Position numbers and translations under genes: made by a program
Assembly (NCBI GenBank): GCA_964451325.1
Contig: CAYVHO010000006.1
Span: 1 to 64,000, forward strand
Reading direction: 5' to 3'
Origin: JAADHI01 sp964451325
Lineage (GTDB): Bacteria; Nitrospirota; Nitrospiria; SBBL01; JAADHI01
DNA length: 64,000 nt
The notes under the pieces: generated by a model
Told to the model about the DNA's origin: nothing
The model's input: the letters and a program-made list of their open reading frames with translations, nothing else
Databases searched by the model: none
Part shown: piece after piece, positions 42,486 through 51,140 of the stretch
How the letters are laid out: each line of letters opens with the position of its first letter
Position numbering within the stretch: the stretch's first letter is position 1

Positions 42486-44765
42486 ATGACACGTTTTAAG
42501 AAGACAATAATTTTGGCCGTGTGTACCGGTTTTTTTGGTGTCCTGCTCACGGCACATCAAAGCGGAATGCGTCTTGAAGAAAACCTCGCCTTAAGTCTCT
42601 TGTTCCAAATGCGGGGTGCTCAACAAGCGCCAAACGAGGTGGTCGTGGTTGCGCTTGACAGCGCCTCCGTCGAGTATTTGAAGCTTTCACGTGATCTTTC
42701 AAAATGGCCCCGATCTCTTCATGCACAATTAGTCAAAAAGTTATCTGATGCAGGCGCAAGCGTCATCGCCTTTGACATTTTTTTTCGCGCTGCCCGTGAG
42801 GCCGATCCGCTTTTTGAGAAGGCCATCTCAGATGCTGGAAATGTCGTTTTGATTGAATCGACCAAACAAAAAATGCCCTCTTCAAAAAAACATGCGAATG
42901 CTGTGCGTGAAGACATCATTTTTGAGAAACGTGTGCAGCCCACCTCTGCGCTTGCTGAGGTTGCAGTCGCCTTGGCACCTTTTCCATTGCCAAAAGTGCC
43001 GGTGCGGGTGAATCAATTTTGGTTGTTCAAAAACAGGGCTTCCGATGCGGCAACGATGCCAGTCGTGGTCTTTCAGCTTTTTACACTGCAAGTTTTTGAC
43101 GAGATTACACTACTTTTTGAAAATGTCCTGCGTGATGCGAGTGTTGTTCAAGCAAAAAAAGAATCGGGACTTGCTGCGTCGTTTGAGTTGATGCGAGACT
43201 TAATGACGCGATCAAAAAATGAAATGACGACAGACAAAAATATCAACATTTTGGTCCGAGACCTGAAACGTCTTTTTGAAAAAAAGACGGTCATTTCTGA
43301 AGCGCTAATCCTGGAAATGACAAAGTCTTCCCAGGATTATTCGGCATCGCTTACGGCCCTGATTAAAATGTATGCCGGTGATGCGAGTCGTTATCTGAAT
43401 TATTATGGCCCACCGGGGAGTATTAAGACCCTTCCCTATTTTCAGGCGCTTGAAGGGGTCGATGAATCCGTAGTGGATTTTAGGGGAAAAGCGGTTTTTA
43501 TCGGTTCTTCTGAAACCGTGTCGAATTCTGAAAAAAAGGATGATTTTTATACTGTTTTTTCTCAGCCGGACGGTTTGAACCTCAGTGGTGTGGAGATTGC
43601 CGCGACGGCCTTTGCAAATCTATTGAAAGATGAGTCCATCCATCGTGCGCTGCCTGTCCTGAATTTTTTGAGTGTCTTCTTTTGGGGTGTGCTCATTGCG
43701 GTGATTTGGTTTTTGTACACGCCTTTGAGAGCGATGATGGCGACCTTTTTGGCGGCTCTTGTTTTTACGGGCTTTGTCTTTATGCAATTTAAGTCATCTG
43801 GAATGTGGTTTTCGTTGATTGTTCCTCTGCTGTTTCAGACGCCCTTTGCAGGTTTTTCTGCGCTTTTGTGGCGGTATCTTGACTCAAAACGAGAGCAGAA
43901 AGAGATCAAAAAAGCCTTTGCCTATTTTTTGCCCGAGCGGGTGGTAAGACATTTGTCCCATCGTGTCGAAGATTTAAGGGCGGGCAATCAGCTTGTGCAT
44001 GGCACGGTGTTGTACACGGACATTGAAAATTACACCACGCTGGCGGAGTCGATGCCGCCTGAGGCCCTGGGGCTTTTGATGAGCGATTATTACGAGGCCA
44101 TTTTTGCGCCCGTTGAACGGCATGGCGGTATTGTCCTGAATGTCACAGGAGATGCCATGCTGGCAATATGGCCCTCCCCCCAAGACGACCCGGTCTTAAG
44201 AAAACAGGCCTGTGAGACTGCGCTTGAAGTGGATAAAGTCTTGGATCAGTTTAATCGTGACACGAAGTATCCTGCGCTTCGCACCCGTCTGGGTCTGCAT
44301 TGTGGGCAGATCATGTTGGGGAATATCGGTGGAGGGCATCGTTTGGAATATACCGCAATTGGTGATATGGCCAACACGGCTGCACGTATCGAGGGCCTGA
44401 ATAAAACCCTGGGCACACGATTGTTGGCGTCTCAGGCAGTGCTCTCGGGTTTGCAGGGTTTTTTAACACGAGAGCTGGGTATTTTTTTACTGCGTGGCAA
44501 GTCCCGGCCCATCGTCATTCATGAATTGATTTCAGATATTCAAAGCTGTGATGCAGATCAAATCACCCGTTGTCGAGATTTTCGTTCGGCGCTGGATTGT
44601 TACCGGAGACGAGATTGGCCCGAAGCAGTAGGAGCCTTTTTAGGGATAGTCGATGAAGGTGAAGCGGACGGCCCGTCTCGTTATTACCTTAGGCTTTGTA
44701 ACGATTTGATTGAAAACCCACCGAAAATGGCCTGGGACGGGACCATCCGAATCGAAATAAAATAA
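42486..44765 (+). CDS. CHASE2-domain class III adenylate cyclase
   Basis: A membrane receptor that should make cAMP when an extracytoplasmic signal is sensed. One N-terminal membrane helix (about 8-25) leads into a periplasmic CHASE2 domain (NEVVVVALDSASVEYL, FDIFFRAAREADPLFEKAI). Three helices (about 395-470) precede a cyclase domain (about 505-690). Both metal-binding aspartates are present in LYTDIENYTTL and NVTGDAMLAIW, and the substrate and transition-state region LEYTAIGDMANTAARIEGLN looks active. It has 759 residues. It starts 10 bases after the decayed cargo frame, but functionally it pairs better with the FecR-TPR protein downstream, a combination found together in many proteobacteria. 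A cAMP-phosphodiesterase-like gene occurs at 56.8-57.6 kb. Confidence 0.92.
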   Translation: MTRFKKTIILAVCTGFFGVLLTAHQSGMRLEENLALSLLFQMRGAQQAPNEVVVVALDSASVEYLKLSRDLSKWPRSLHAQLVKKLSDAGASVIAFDIFFRAAREADPLFEKAISDAGNVVLIESTKQKMPSSKKHANAVREDIIFEKRVQPTSALAEVAVALAPFPLPKVPVRVNQFWLFKNRASDAATMPVVVFQLFTLQVFDEITLLFENVLRDASVVQAKKESGLAASFELMRDLMTRSKNEMTTDKNINILVRDLKRLFEKKTVISEALILEMTKSSQDYSASLTALIKMYAGDASRYLNYYGPPGSIKTLPYFQALEGVDESVVDFRGKAVFIGSSETVSNSEKKDDFYTVFSQPDGLNLSGVEIAATAFANLLKDESIHRALPVLNFLSVFFWGVLIAVIWFLYTPLRAMMATFLAALVFTGFVFMQFKSSGMWFSLIVPLLFQTPFAGFSALLWRYLDSKREQKEIKKAFAYFLPERVVRHLSHRVEDLRAGNQLVHGTVLYTDIENYTTLAESMPPEALGLLMSDYYEAIFAPVERHGGIVLNVTGDAMLAIWPSPQDDPVLRKQACETALEVDKVLDQFNRDTKYPALRTRLGLHCGQIMLGNIGGGHRLEYTAIGDMANTAARIEGLNKTLGTRLLASQAVLSGLQGFLTRELGIFLLRGKSRPIVIHELISDIQSCDADQITRCRDFRSALDCYRRRDWPEAVGAFLGIVDEGEADGPSRYYLRLCNDLIENPPKMAWDGTIRIEIK

Positions 44766-44778
44766 AGCCAGCGTTTCC

Positions 44779-44946
44779 CTGGGAGCCTGCCGGACTTAGG
44801 ATGAATCTACTGCGAAAAATCCATTCTGGCCCATTTCTCCGATCATAAGCGTTAAATATCTCTGATATTCGCCTCGAATGATCAAAAAAATGGGCTCAAA
44901 ATGACTTTCTCTCGCTACGAGCACCTCAGTCCGACAGGCTCCTAGA
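44779..44946. mobile_element. MITE-like long palindrome with GGGAGCCTG...CAGGCTCC ends
   Basis: A 168-bp imperfect palindrome. The left arm has GGGAGCCTGCCGGACTTAGG (44781-44800) and the right arm CTCAGTCCGACAGGCTCCTA (44925-44944). Further inside, GCCCATTTCTCCGATCAT opposes ATGATCAAAAAAATGGGC, and the centre is AATATC-TCT-GATATT. It has no coding capacity. Half-copies of the ends occur at 4305, 56819 and 60989. Confidence 0.7.
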
Positions 44947-44958
44947 AATACAAAAATG

Positions 44959-44987
44959 GATTTTTTACTTGAGATTTATTTTATAAT
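44959..44987 (+). promoter_or_regulatory. Weak candidate promoter ahead of the FecR-TPR gene
   Basis: A consensus -10 TATAAT (44982-44987) lies just outside the palindromic element; the -35 region 17 bases upstream is only a T-rich GATTTT. The distance to the start codon would be about 130 bases. Confidence 0.3.
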
Positions 44988-45125
44988 CGGATATATCTTG
45001 TCTGTCTATTTTAAAAACACAGGGTGGAGAAAGCGACAAGCTCCTTTGTTCAGACTTTCTGATGCCTGTGCTTAAACGCAAGACCCAACAATGATGTGAT
45101 CAACTCTCGATCACGTTGTGATGAA

Positions 45126-48100
45126 ATGAAACAATTGAAAAACACATTTTATTTCCCGGGCTGGTATTCCGTCCTTGTTTTGGGTGTGCTCTTTTTTTTG
45201 AGCGTGTCCATTTTTCCCTTGAGCTCTGCCCAGGCTGCGGATTGTCCCCCTTGGTTTGCGAAACTGATTTCCCTGGAAGGTGAAGCCAGCATGCGAAGCA
45301 CGGATGATATCCTGTGGCAGCCAGCAGAAATTAACACCACATTTTGTCCTGGCGATTCGCTTCAGGTTTCGGCAAATAGCCGTGCGATCCTGCGTCTGAG
45401 TGATCATAGTTTGCTGCGTCTGGATGCTCAGACCACCGTGACCTTTATGCCCCCTCAAGAAGACGGTGGTTTTTGGATGAATTTGCTCAAGGGCATCGGA
45501 CACTTTATGAGTCGTGTGCCCCGTACACTGAATATTAAAACGCCTGTTGCAGATGCGAAAATTGAAGGCACGGAGTTTCTGATTCGTGCCAGCACGGATG
45601 AAATGTTTGTGACCGTATTTGAAGGCACGGTCTTGGCCAAAAATGAGGCCGGCGAACTTAAGCTTGGGCAGGGGCAGTCGGCGGTGGTGCATCAGAGCAG
45701 TGCCCCGACGCTAGAAGTGCTTGTCCGTCCACGTGACGCCGTGCAGTGGGCCTTGCATTATCCGACGGTGCTGCAATTTGAAATGAAAGACTTTGAAGGT
45801 TTTGACGTGAGTGCTTCGTCACGGATTGCCGAATCAATGGCATCTCTCAAACAAGGTGATCGCAAAAAGGCCTTAGAATACTTGGCTGAAATCACAGAAA
45901 AAATTGATGATACGGGGTTTTTAGCCTATCGCGCCGCCTTGCGTTTGTCTTTGGGACGTGTGAGCAAAGCGCTGGACGATTTGCATCAGGCCCTCGTTTT
46001 AAAACCCCAAGACGGCGATATCCTGGCCTTGAAGGCGCTCGTTGCTGTTGTGCAAAATGATCAAAACTCAGCCTTAAAATATACGGATAAAGCCATAAAA
46101 GCTGCACCCAATGCAGTCGGGCCACTGCTGGTCCGTTCGTATGTCTTGCAAGCGGCATTTGATCTTGAAGGCGCACGGGAGGCCGTAGAAGCTACCGTAG
46201 AGCACTCACCCGATAATGCCCTGGCTTGGTCGCGTTTGGCGGAGTTGAGTTTAATGTTTCGTGATTTGCACGGTGCGCTTGCGGCCGCAGAACGCGCCGT
46301 TGAAATTGATCCCCGTCTTGCAAAAACACAGAGCGTCTTAGGTTTTGCACATTTGATTCGTATTGAGATTGATGCGGCTAAAACCGCTTTTGAAAAAGCA
46401 ATTCTCATGAATCAAGGTGCACCGATGCCGCGTTTGGGTTTGGGTTTGGCCCTGATTCGCGAAGGCGAGTTGGAGGCCGGACGCCGTGAAATCGAAACCG
46501 CCGCCATGCTCAATCCGAGTCATGCCTTGATTCGTTCCTATCTTGGAAAAGCCTATTACGAAGAAAAGCGGGATGAATTGGCTGTTGAGCAATATAAAAT
46601 GGCGCGTGAATTGGACCCGCTGGATCCGACACCGGATTTGTACAGCGCTATTTTGAATCAAACGAGCAACAAACCTGTTAGTGCCCTCGAAGACATTGAA
46701 AGATCCATCACCTTGAATGAAAACCGCGCGGTTTACCGCTCGCGGCTTTTATTGGATGAAGACCTTGCGGCGCGAAGTGCGAGTCTCGGGCGGATTTATC
46801 AAGATCTGGGTTTTCAGCAAAGAGCCTTAGTGGAAGGTTGGCGCTCTGTGACTTTGGATCCCGGAAATCATTCGGGGCATCGGCTTTTGGCCGACTCGTA
46901 TGCCAGCTTGCCACGTCATGAAATTGCGCGAGTGAGTGAGCTACTTCAATCACAGCTTTTGCAGCCTTTGAATATGACGGCGATTCAACCACAACTTGCG
47001 GAAACAAATCTTGCGATTTTGCAGGGGGCTGGCCCATCAGATCTTTCATTTAATGAATTTAATCCACTCTTTGTTCGTAACAATACAAGCCTCCAAATCA
47101 ACGGAGTGAGCGGAAGCAACAACACCTTGGGAAATGATCTGGTTATCTCTACAATACAGGGAAGGACATCTCTGAGCCTTGGGCAGTTTCGTTACAAGAC
47201 CGATGGTTTTCGGGGGAATAACGATCTTGAGCATAATATTTACAATGTCTTTTCGCAATTTGCCGTGAATCCCAAATTTAATACTCAAGTTGAATTACGT
47301 AGGAGGGAAAGTGATCAGGGTGATCTTAGTTTAAATTTCGATCCCTCGGATTTTTCACAAGGTGACCGACGCAAAACTACTCAGAATACAGCACGTATAG
47401 GAGGACATTTTGAACTGGCAACTCAATCAGATCTCATTTTATCGTTAATCTACAGCGACCGTGAGAGCGACCAGAGTCTGTTAAGCCTCTCTCCCATTGA
47501 ACCTGATGTTCGTGAGCGTTTCGATAGCCGAGGTTATCAGGCAGCAGTTCAATACTTATTGCGGGGGAGTCGTTTTAATTTGGCTGCTGGTGCTGGGACA
47601 TACGATATAGACACTAAATCTAACACTGTTTTGGATTGGAGTTCTGTTTTTGGTCTTTCTTGCCCGTCGTCTCCGCCATTTCCTCTGGTACCGTGCGATA
47701 CGAATTCTGATTTTTCATCTAGAAGTAGCACGATATACATCTATTCAAACATTTTTTTTCTAGAGAAATTAATCTGGTCAATAGGTTTGACCTACGAAGA
47801 GCTAAAGGAGGGTGAGCTTGATTTGGAGGAGTACAATCCAAAAATAGGATTGCAATGGGAAATTTCAGACAGGGTGAATCTCAGGTTGGCTTATTTGGAA
47901 ACCATTAAACGAGCGTTGATTGTTGAGCAAACGATTGAGCCGACACAGGTTGCAGGTTTTAATCAGTTCTTTGATGAAGAAAATGGAAGTCAAGCCAAAG
48001 GGTTTGGTGTTGGACTTGATACAAAGATATCGAGTGATCTCTATTTCAATATCGAGGGTACACGGCGAGAGGTAGATGTCCCTGACTTTTCAGTCACAAA

Positions 48101-48557
48101 CGTAACTTTCTCTGATCGAACAGAAGATATTTATCAAGCTTATCTTTACTGGAAATTAAAGTCCCAATTAGGAATAAGCATGCTCTATCAGTTTGAAAGA
48201 ATCGAAAATGAAAATTTGAAAGGGCCTTTAAAATTAGAAACAACCACTGTTCCTGTGTCTTTTCGGTATTTCGATGTAGGAGGATTTTTCGCTAAGATTA
48301 CTTGGACATATTTACGACAAAGAGTCGAATTACAGCCGACTCAATTCTTTGATCAGAGAAAAGAAGATGTATTTATTTTTGATACGCTCGTCGGTTTCCG
48401 GTTTTCTAAACGAAAAGGAATTATCAGCCTTGAAGCAAAAAACCTTTTTGATGAGCAATTTCTTTTTCAAGATACCAATTTCATTAGCTCTGAGCCAGTC
48501 AACCCATTTTTTATGCCTGAGCGAATTATCCTATTGCGGCTGACATTAAGTCTATAA
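45126..48557 (+). CDS. FecR-TPR protein fused to an outer-membrane beta-barrel-like domain
   Basis: 1143 residues. A signal peptide (about 1-38, ending SSAQA) is followed by a FecR-like domain (about 60-190: FCPGDSLQVSANSRAILRLS, then TPVADAKIEGTEFLI). About eight to ten TPR units follow (about 230-560: LGRVSKALDDLHQALVLKPQ; AAERAVEIDPRLA; AVEQYKMARELDPLDP). From about 640 to the end, alternating beta strands (VFSQFAVNPKFNTQVELRRR, LRLAYLETIKRALIV, RIILLRLTLSL) resemble a large outer-membrane barrel. ATG 45126 follows an earlier ATG that stops at once. The arrangement suggests an outer-membrane channel with periplasmic scaffold, possibly for an exported polymer or signal. Its function is unknown. 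Confidence 0.75.
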   Translation: MKQLKNTFYFPGWYSVLVLGVLFFLSVSIFPLSSAQAADCPPWFAKLISLEGEASMRSTDDILWQPAEINTTFCPGDSLQVSANSRAILRLSDHSLLRLDAQTTVTFMPPQEDGGFWMNLLKGIGHFMSRVPRTLNIKTPVADAKIEGTEFLIRASTDEMFVTVFEGTVLAKNEAGELKLGQGQSAVVHQSSAPTLEVLVRPRDAVQWALHYPTVLQFEMKDFEGFDVSASSRIAESMASLKQGDRKKALEYLAEITEKIDDTGFLAYRAALRLSLGRVSKALDDLHQALVLKPQDGDILALKALVAVVQNDQNSALKYTDKAIKAAPNAVGPLLVRSYVLQAAFDLEGAREAVEATVEHSPDNALAWSRLAELSLMFRDLHGALAAAERAVEIDPRLAKTQSVLGFAHLIRIEIDAAKTAFEKAILMNQGAPMPRLGLGLALIREGELEAGRREIETAAMLNPSHALIRSYLGKAYYEEKRDELAVEQYKMARELDPLDPTPDLYSAILNQTSNKPVSALEDIERSITLNENRAVYRSRLLLDEDLAARSASLGRIYQDLGFQQRALVEGWRSVTLDPGNHSGHRLLADSYASLPRHEIARVSELLQSQLLQPLNMTAIQPQLAETNLAILQGAGPSDLSFNEFNPLFVRNNTSLQINGVSGSNNTLGNDLVISTIQGRTSLSLGQFRYKTDGFRGNNDLEHNIYNVFSQFAVNPKFNTQVELRRRESDQGDLSLNFDPSDFSQGDRRKTTQNTARIGGHFELATQSDLILSLIYSDRESDQSLLSLSPIEPDVRERFDSRGYQAAVQYLLRGSRFNLAAGAGTYDIDTKSNTVLDWSSVFGLSCPSSPPFPLVPCDTNSDFSSRSSTIYIYSNIFFLEKLIWSIGLTYEELKEGELDLEEYNPKIGLQWEISDRVNLRLAYLETIKRALIVEQTIEPTQVAGFNQFFDEENGSQAKGFGVGLDTKISSDLYFNIEGTRREVDVPDFSVTNVTFSDRTEDIYQAYLYWKLKSQLGISMLYQFERIENENLKGPLKLETTTVPVSFRYFDVGGFFAKITWTYLRQRVELQPTQFFDQRKEDVFIFDTLVGFRFSKRKGIISLEAKNLFDEQFLFQDTNFISSEPVNPFFMPERIILLRLTLSL

Positions 48558-48602
48558 AGATACTAAATAGAGTTTTTAAAACAAAAAACAAGGAGGAGTC
48601 GT

Positions 48603-48992
48603 ATGAATCTTAAAATCGTCGTTACAATCTTTTTAATTGGAACGTTTTTATCGGGATGCCACTTTCAACATAGAAAAATGAGATCTGATGATGGTTTTAC
48701 GAGGCCACCCGCACAAGATGGTCCACAGGTTGTCAATCCAACTCCGTTGAGTGATATGGCCGAAAAAGAACTCAAATTTACTGAAAATGACCTTGCTGTT
48801 GTATTTTCCATTGATAAAAAGGGGAATATGCAAGCCTTTCATCCAAAAGGCTCGACTTTCAAACAAAATATAACATTTCCTCTCCATGCAGAAGAAATCG
48901 AAGTGATTTTAGGGATTAGTGCGGTTAAAACTAAAAATCCAAAATTTTGTTGGACAAATAGTTATGGCCAATCTGCTTGCGTGGTTTGGTAG
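48603..48992 (+). CDS. Small lipoprotein, unknown function
   Basis: 129 residues starting MNLKIVVTIFLIGTFLSGC, a clear lipoprotein signal with lipobox LSGC (Cys19). The mature part has a basic patch, a Pro-rich linker (TRPPAQDGPQVVNPTP) and a compact beta-like domain with a terminal Cys pair (FCWTNSYGQSACVVW) that could form a disulfide. It sits 45 bases after the FecR-TPR-barrel gene with an AGGAGGAG site and is likely its partner. A strong terminator follows. Confidence 0.7.
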   Translation: MNLKIVVTIFLIGTFLSGCHFQHRKMRSDDGFTRPPAQDGPQVVNPTPLSDMAEKELKFTENDLAVVFSIDKKGNMQAFHPKGSTFKQNITFPLHAEEIEVILGISAVKTKNPKFCWTNSYGQSACVVW

Positions 48993-49032
48993 CTGGTCTA
49001 GACATTTCAGTGAAGGAACGGGGGCAGGTCTT

Positions 49033-49062
49033 GCTGTAATGCATGATTACAGCCTTTTTTTT
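49033..49062 (+). terminator. Intrinsic terminator after the lipoprotein gene
   Basis: GCTGTAAT (49033-49040) and ATTACAGC (49046-49053) form a perfect 8-bp stem with a GCATG loop, followed by C and eight T. Confidence 0.85.
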
Positions 49063-49092
49063 CGCAATAGCCTTCTTGGTCTGCTTGTTTTC

Positions 49093-49120
49093 ATGAATAA
49101 GGGGTCATGAATAAGGGGTC
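49093..49120. repeat. Tandem 14-bp duplication at the IS110 edge
   Basis: ATGAATAAGGGGTC is present twice in direct succession (49093-49106 and 49107-49120), followed at once by AGATACCGTC. The same AGATACCGTC occurs on the other side of the transposase gene at 50147-50156. Confidence 0.8.
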
Positions 49121-49137
49121 AGATACCGTCTTAAAAA

Positions 49138-50100
49138 TCAAGCGAAATTTGGATCAAAAGGGACGCGGTTCTTCAAAACACCATAAATGAGGTGGACGAG
49201 CTTTCGCATCGCAGCCCCGACGATCGCCATTTTGGACTTGCCTGATTCAGTGAGTCTTTCTTTGAGTTTCACAATGAGTGGATTGAAGCGAAGCGCAACT
49301 AAGGCTGGCATGAAAAAGGCCTTTCTGAGTTTTGAACGGCCCATTTTCGACATCATGCCTCTTCCACGTAATGAGCTCCCAGATTGCCTTATCCGGGGGG
49401 CAACGCCGATATAGGCCGCCAATGCTTTTGCATTTTTAAATTGCTCTATCGAACCAAATTCAGACAAAATGACGGAGATTGTTGTCTCTCCAATGCCGGG
49501 GATACTCTGGAGCAAGGCCTCCTTTTTTTTCAGATCAGGATGTTTGTTGATATGCTCTCTGGCTAATTTTTTCGTCTCCTTAATCTCCATCTTTAGGAAC
49601 CTCAAGTGTCGCAGAAGCTGTTCTTCGATAAGATCACTTGCGGCTTCTAGCCGATTTGTTTCTTGCTGGTGCATGGCATTTAATGCTTCTAAACGCCTGA
49701 CTAAGTCTCGTAAGTACCTGATTTCAATGGGTTGGGGTTGCCAAAGGCCTGGATGCATTGCGATGCAGAAACGCGCAATTAAATTGGCATCCATCTTGTC
49801 TGTCTTTGTGCGCGTTAATTCGCTTTGCGCGAACCCTTTTATGCGTACCGGGTTGACGATGCTGACACTGAGGCCCTTATCATACAAATATTCGGCAAGC
49901 GCCTCACCGTATATTCCGGTCGCTTCCATGCAAATATGGGCCGAAAAAGCAGTCTGTTTTTTCAACCACCCAAAGAACAGCTTAAACCCTTTATTGTCAT
50001 TTGAGTGTTTTTTTTGTTTAAATTTTTTGTTTTTAAAGAGTGCTACATCAAATGTCTTTTTGGAAATATCTATGCCAACTGAAATCATTTCTGTCATCAT
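49138..50100 (-). CDS. IS110-family transposase
   Basis: 320 residues. The N-terminal DEDD RuvC-like domain has Asp in VGIDISKKTFDVA (about residue 10), Glu in ICMEATGIYGEALAE (about 60) and Asp in RTKTDKMDANLIARF (about 100). The C-terminal transposase_20 domain has SIPGIGETTISVILSEFG, then KALAAYIGVAPRIRQSGSSL with the expected catalytic serine, and GRSKLRKAFFMPALVALRFN. IS110 enzymes recombine DNA guided by a structured bridge RNA encoded in the element's non-coding end. The frame looks intact. Element ends lack inverted repeats in this family, so exact boundaries are not visible. Confidence 0.93.
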   Translation of the reverse strand: MMTEMISVGIDISKKTFDVALFKNKKFKQKKHSNDNKGFKLFFGWLKKQTAFSAHICMEATGIYGEALAEYLYDKGLSVSIVNPVRIKGFAQSELTRTKTDKMDANLIARFCIAMHPGLWQPQPIEIRYLRDLVRRLEALNAMHQQETNRLEAASDLIEEQLLRHLRFLKMEIKETKKLAREHINKHPDLKKKEALLQSIPGIGETTISVILSEFGSIEQFKNAKALAAYIGVAPRIRQSGSSLRGRGMMSKMGRSKLRKAFFMPALVALRFNPLIVKLKERLTESGKSKMAIVGAAMRKLVHLIYGVLKNRVPFDPNFA

Positions 50101-50131
50101 TGTCCTCGCTAACCTCGTAATGCAGGCTCAC

Positions 50132-50156
50132 CATAAATGGGGCCTTAGATACCGTC
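50132..50156. repeat. Right-hand diverged copy of the IS110-flanking repeat
   Basis: CATAAATGGGGCCTT then AGATACCGTC resembles the left flank ATGAATAAGGGGTC-AGATACCGTC. The last ten bases are identical on both sides, 1,026 bases apart. Confidence 0.55.
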
Positions 50157-50274
50157 CTGCGTTTTGAACAAATTCGCTTGGGGCACCTATCTGACCCACA
50201 GGTTCGAGACCTAAAGTCTTGTCGATGTCACCCAACCGTGCCAGTAAAATCATCTTACATTGTTGGCTCTCTTA

Positions 50275-50355
50275 AGATACGAGGTCTTGTTTTTTGCTTC
50301 CAGGCTGATGGTTTGACTAATCCGCGAATTTGGAAGAGGGCAAGACCTCGTATCT
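50275..50355. repeat. Nested perfect inverted repeat (REP-like or structured RNA)
   Basis: AGATACGAGGTCTTG (50275-50289) and CAAGACCTCGTATCT (50341-50355) are perfect 15-bp complements. Inside them CTTCCA and TGGAAG form a second stem around a 28-base loop. Read on the minus strand it begins GGTCAGATACGAGG, sharing GGTCAGATAC with the left flank of the IS110 gene. Confidence 0.8.
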
Positions 50356-50368
50356 GACCTCAGTGACT

Positions 50369-50722
50369 TTATAGTTCTTTTAGCTCAATTAAAAGTTTAA
50401 TGCCTTCTATGACTTGTTTTGCCCGAGAGGGCGACAAGGTTCCTATCTTTTCAATGAGGTCAGTTTTATCAATCGTAACAAGCTGAGATATATTGACAAC
50501 GCTCTGCTTCTTTAGATTGGCCTCGCCTTTTGACAATAAGACATTTCCTGGGACTCTTGCCCGTTTAAGATTAGATGTCAGGGCACAGACAACCACCGTA
50601 TGAATTTTACTCTGATTGAACAAATTATTTTGGATGACAACATGAGGAGGTTTGTAGCCTGGTGCTGAACCCGAAGGAGTGCCCAGATCCACTCAGAATA
50701 TGTCGCCCTGCCTGATCACCAT
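50369..50722 (-). pseudogene. MazF/PemK toxin gene with in-frame TGA at a conserved Trp codon
   Basis: The MazF fold is clear from VDLGTPSGSAPGYKPPHVVI through FNQSKIHTVVVCALTSNLKR to ARVPGNVLLSKGEAN. Reading from the natural start ATG at 50722, which overlaps the antitoxin stop, gives MVIRQGDIF, then TGA (50695-50693), then VDLG. Intact MazF proteins read GDIFWVDLG here, so a TGG has become TGA. A restart at GTG 50692 would lose the first strand and has no ribosome-binding site, so the toxin is probably dead. TGA is an ordinary stop in other genes of this window, so recoding is unlikely. Confidence 0.8.
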
Positions 50723-50964
50723 TTTTCAGCCTTGAGCGACTTGGCATAATGTTTCTTGCTTTGTTTTCTGAGCGCTGTTTCCTGTTCTGTCTCGGTATCA
50801 GAATAAACCTTGTTGATGGTTTCCAATATGATCTTGTTTCTCCGTCTATTGATGTAGTCTCTTACTGCATCCGCAAAAATCTGGCTGCGTGAGAGATGTA
50901 ATTCTGCTGCCAGTTCCTCAAGCGTTTTAAATAAATCGTCGGGTATGGAGATGGCTATTTTCAT
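50716..50964 (-). CDS. Ribbon-helix-helix antitoxin (MazE/CopG-like)
   Basis: 82 residues: MKIAISIPDDLFKTLEELAA then LHLSRSQIFADAVRDYI, a classical ribbon-helix-helix DNA-binding domain, with a charged toxin-binding tail (YSDTETEQETALRKQSK). ATG 50964 has AGAGGAAA ahead; the longer frame from 51066 is an artefact. It overlaps the start of the MazF frame by seven bases. With its toxin disrupted, it may survive as a solitary regulator or anti-addiction factor. Confidence 0.85.
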   Translation of the reverse strand: MKIAISIPDDLFKTLEELAAELHLSRSQIFADAVRDYINRRRNKIILETINKVYSDTETEQETALRKQSKKHYAKSLKAEKW

Positions 50965-51073
50965 GGCGGTTTCCTCTAATTGTTCATTAAGGTTTTTGAT
51001 ATGCAGTACCGGCTTTAGACCTAAGTGATTGATTTTAAAAATAAAATATGTAAGAACAGAGCCCATTATTTGC

Positions 51074-51099
51074 TATAATATAACACATGTAGTAACATG
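51074..51099 (+). promoter_or_regulatory. Extended -10 promoter and operator of the Phd/VapC pair
   Basis: TGCTATAAT gives an extended -10 with consensus TATAAT at 51074-51079. Just downstream CATGT (51086-51090) and ACATG (51095-51099) form a palindrome around AGTA, well placed to repress the promoter. Confidence 0.6.
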
Positions 51100-51140
51100 C
51101 CTATATTGGTGTTGCCTAAACGGGGTTTTGGAGGTTTTGT

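Noticed and set aside
48919..49110. 63-residue frame overlapping the lipoprotein end and the terminator
   Set aside because: It runs through a strong intrinsic terminator and has no ribosome-binding site.
49138..50100. Inverted terminal repeats and target duplication for the IS110 copy
   Set aside because: IS110 elements normally lack both. The 10-base AGATACCGTC on each side looks like flanking repeat sequence rather than a transposition duplication, so no exact boundaries are claimed.
50693..50695. TGA decoded as tryptophan in mazF (alternative genetic code)
   Set aside because: The tube and spike genes end with TGA in the expected places, so TGA is a stop in this organism. A nonsense mutation is the simpler reading.
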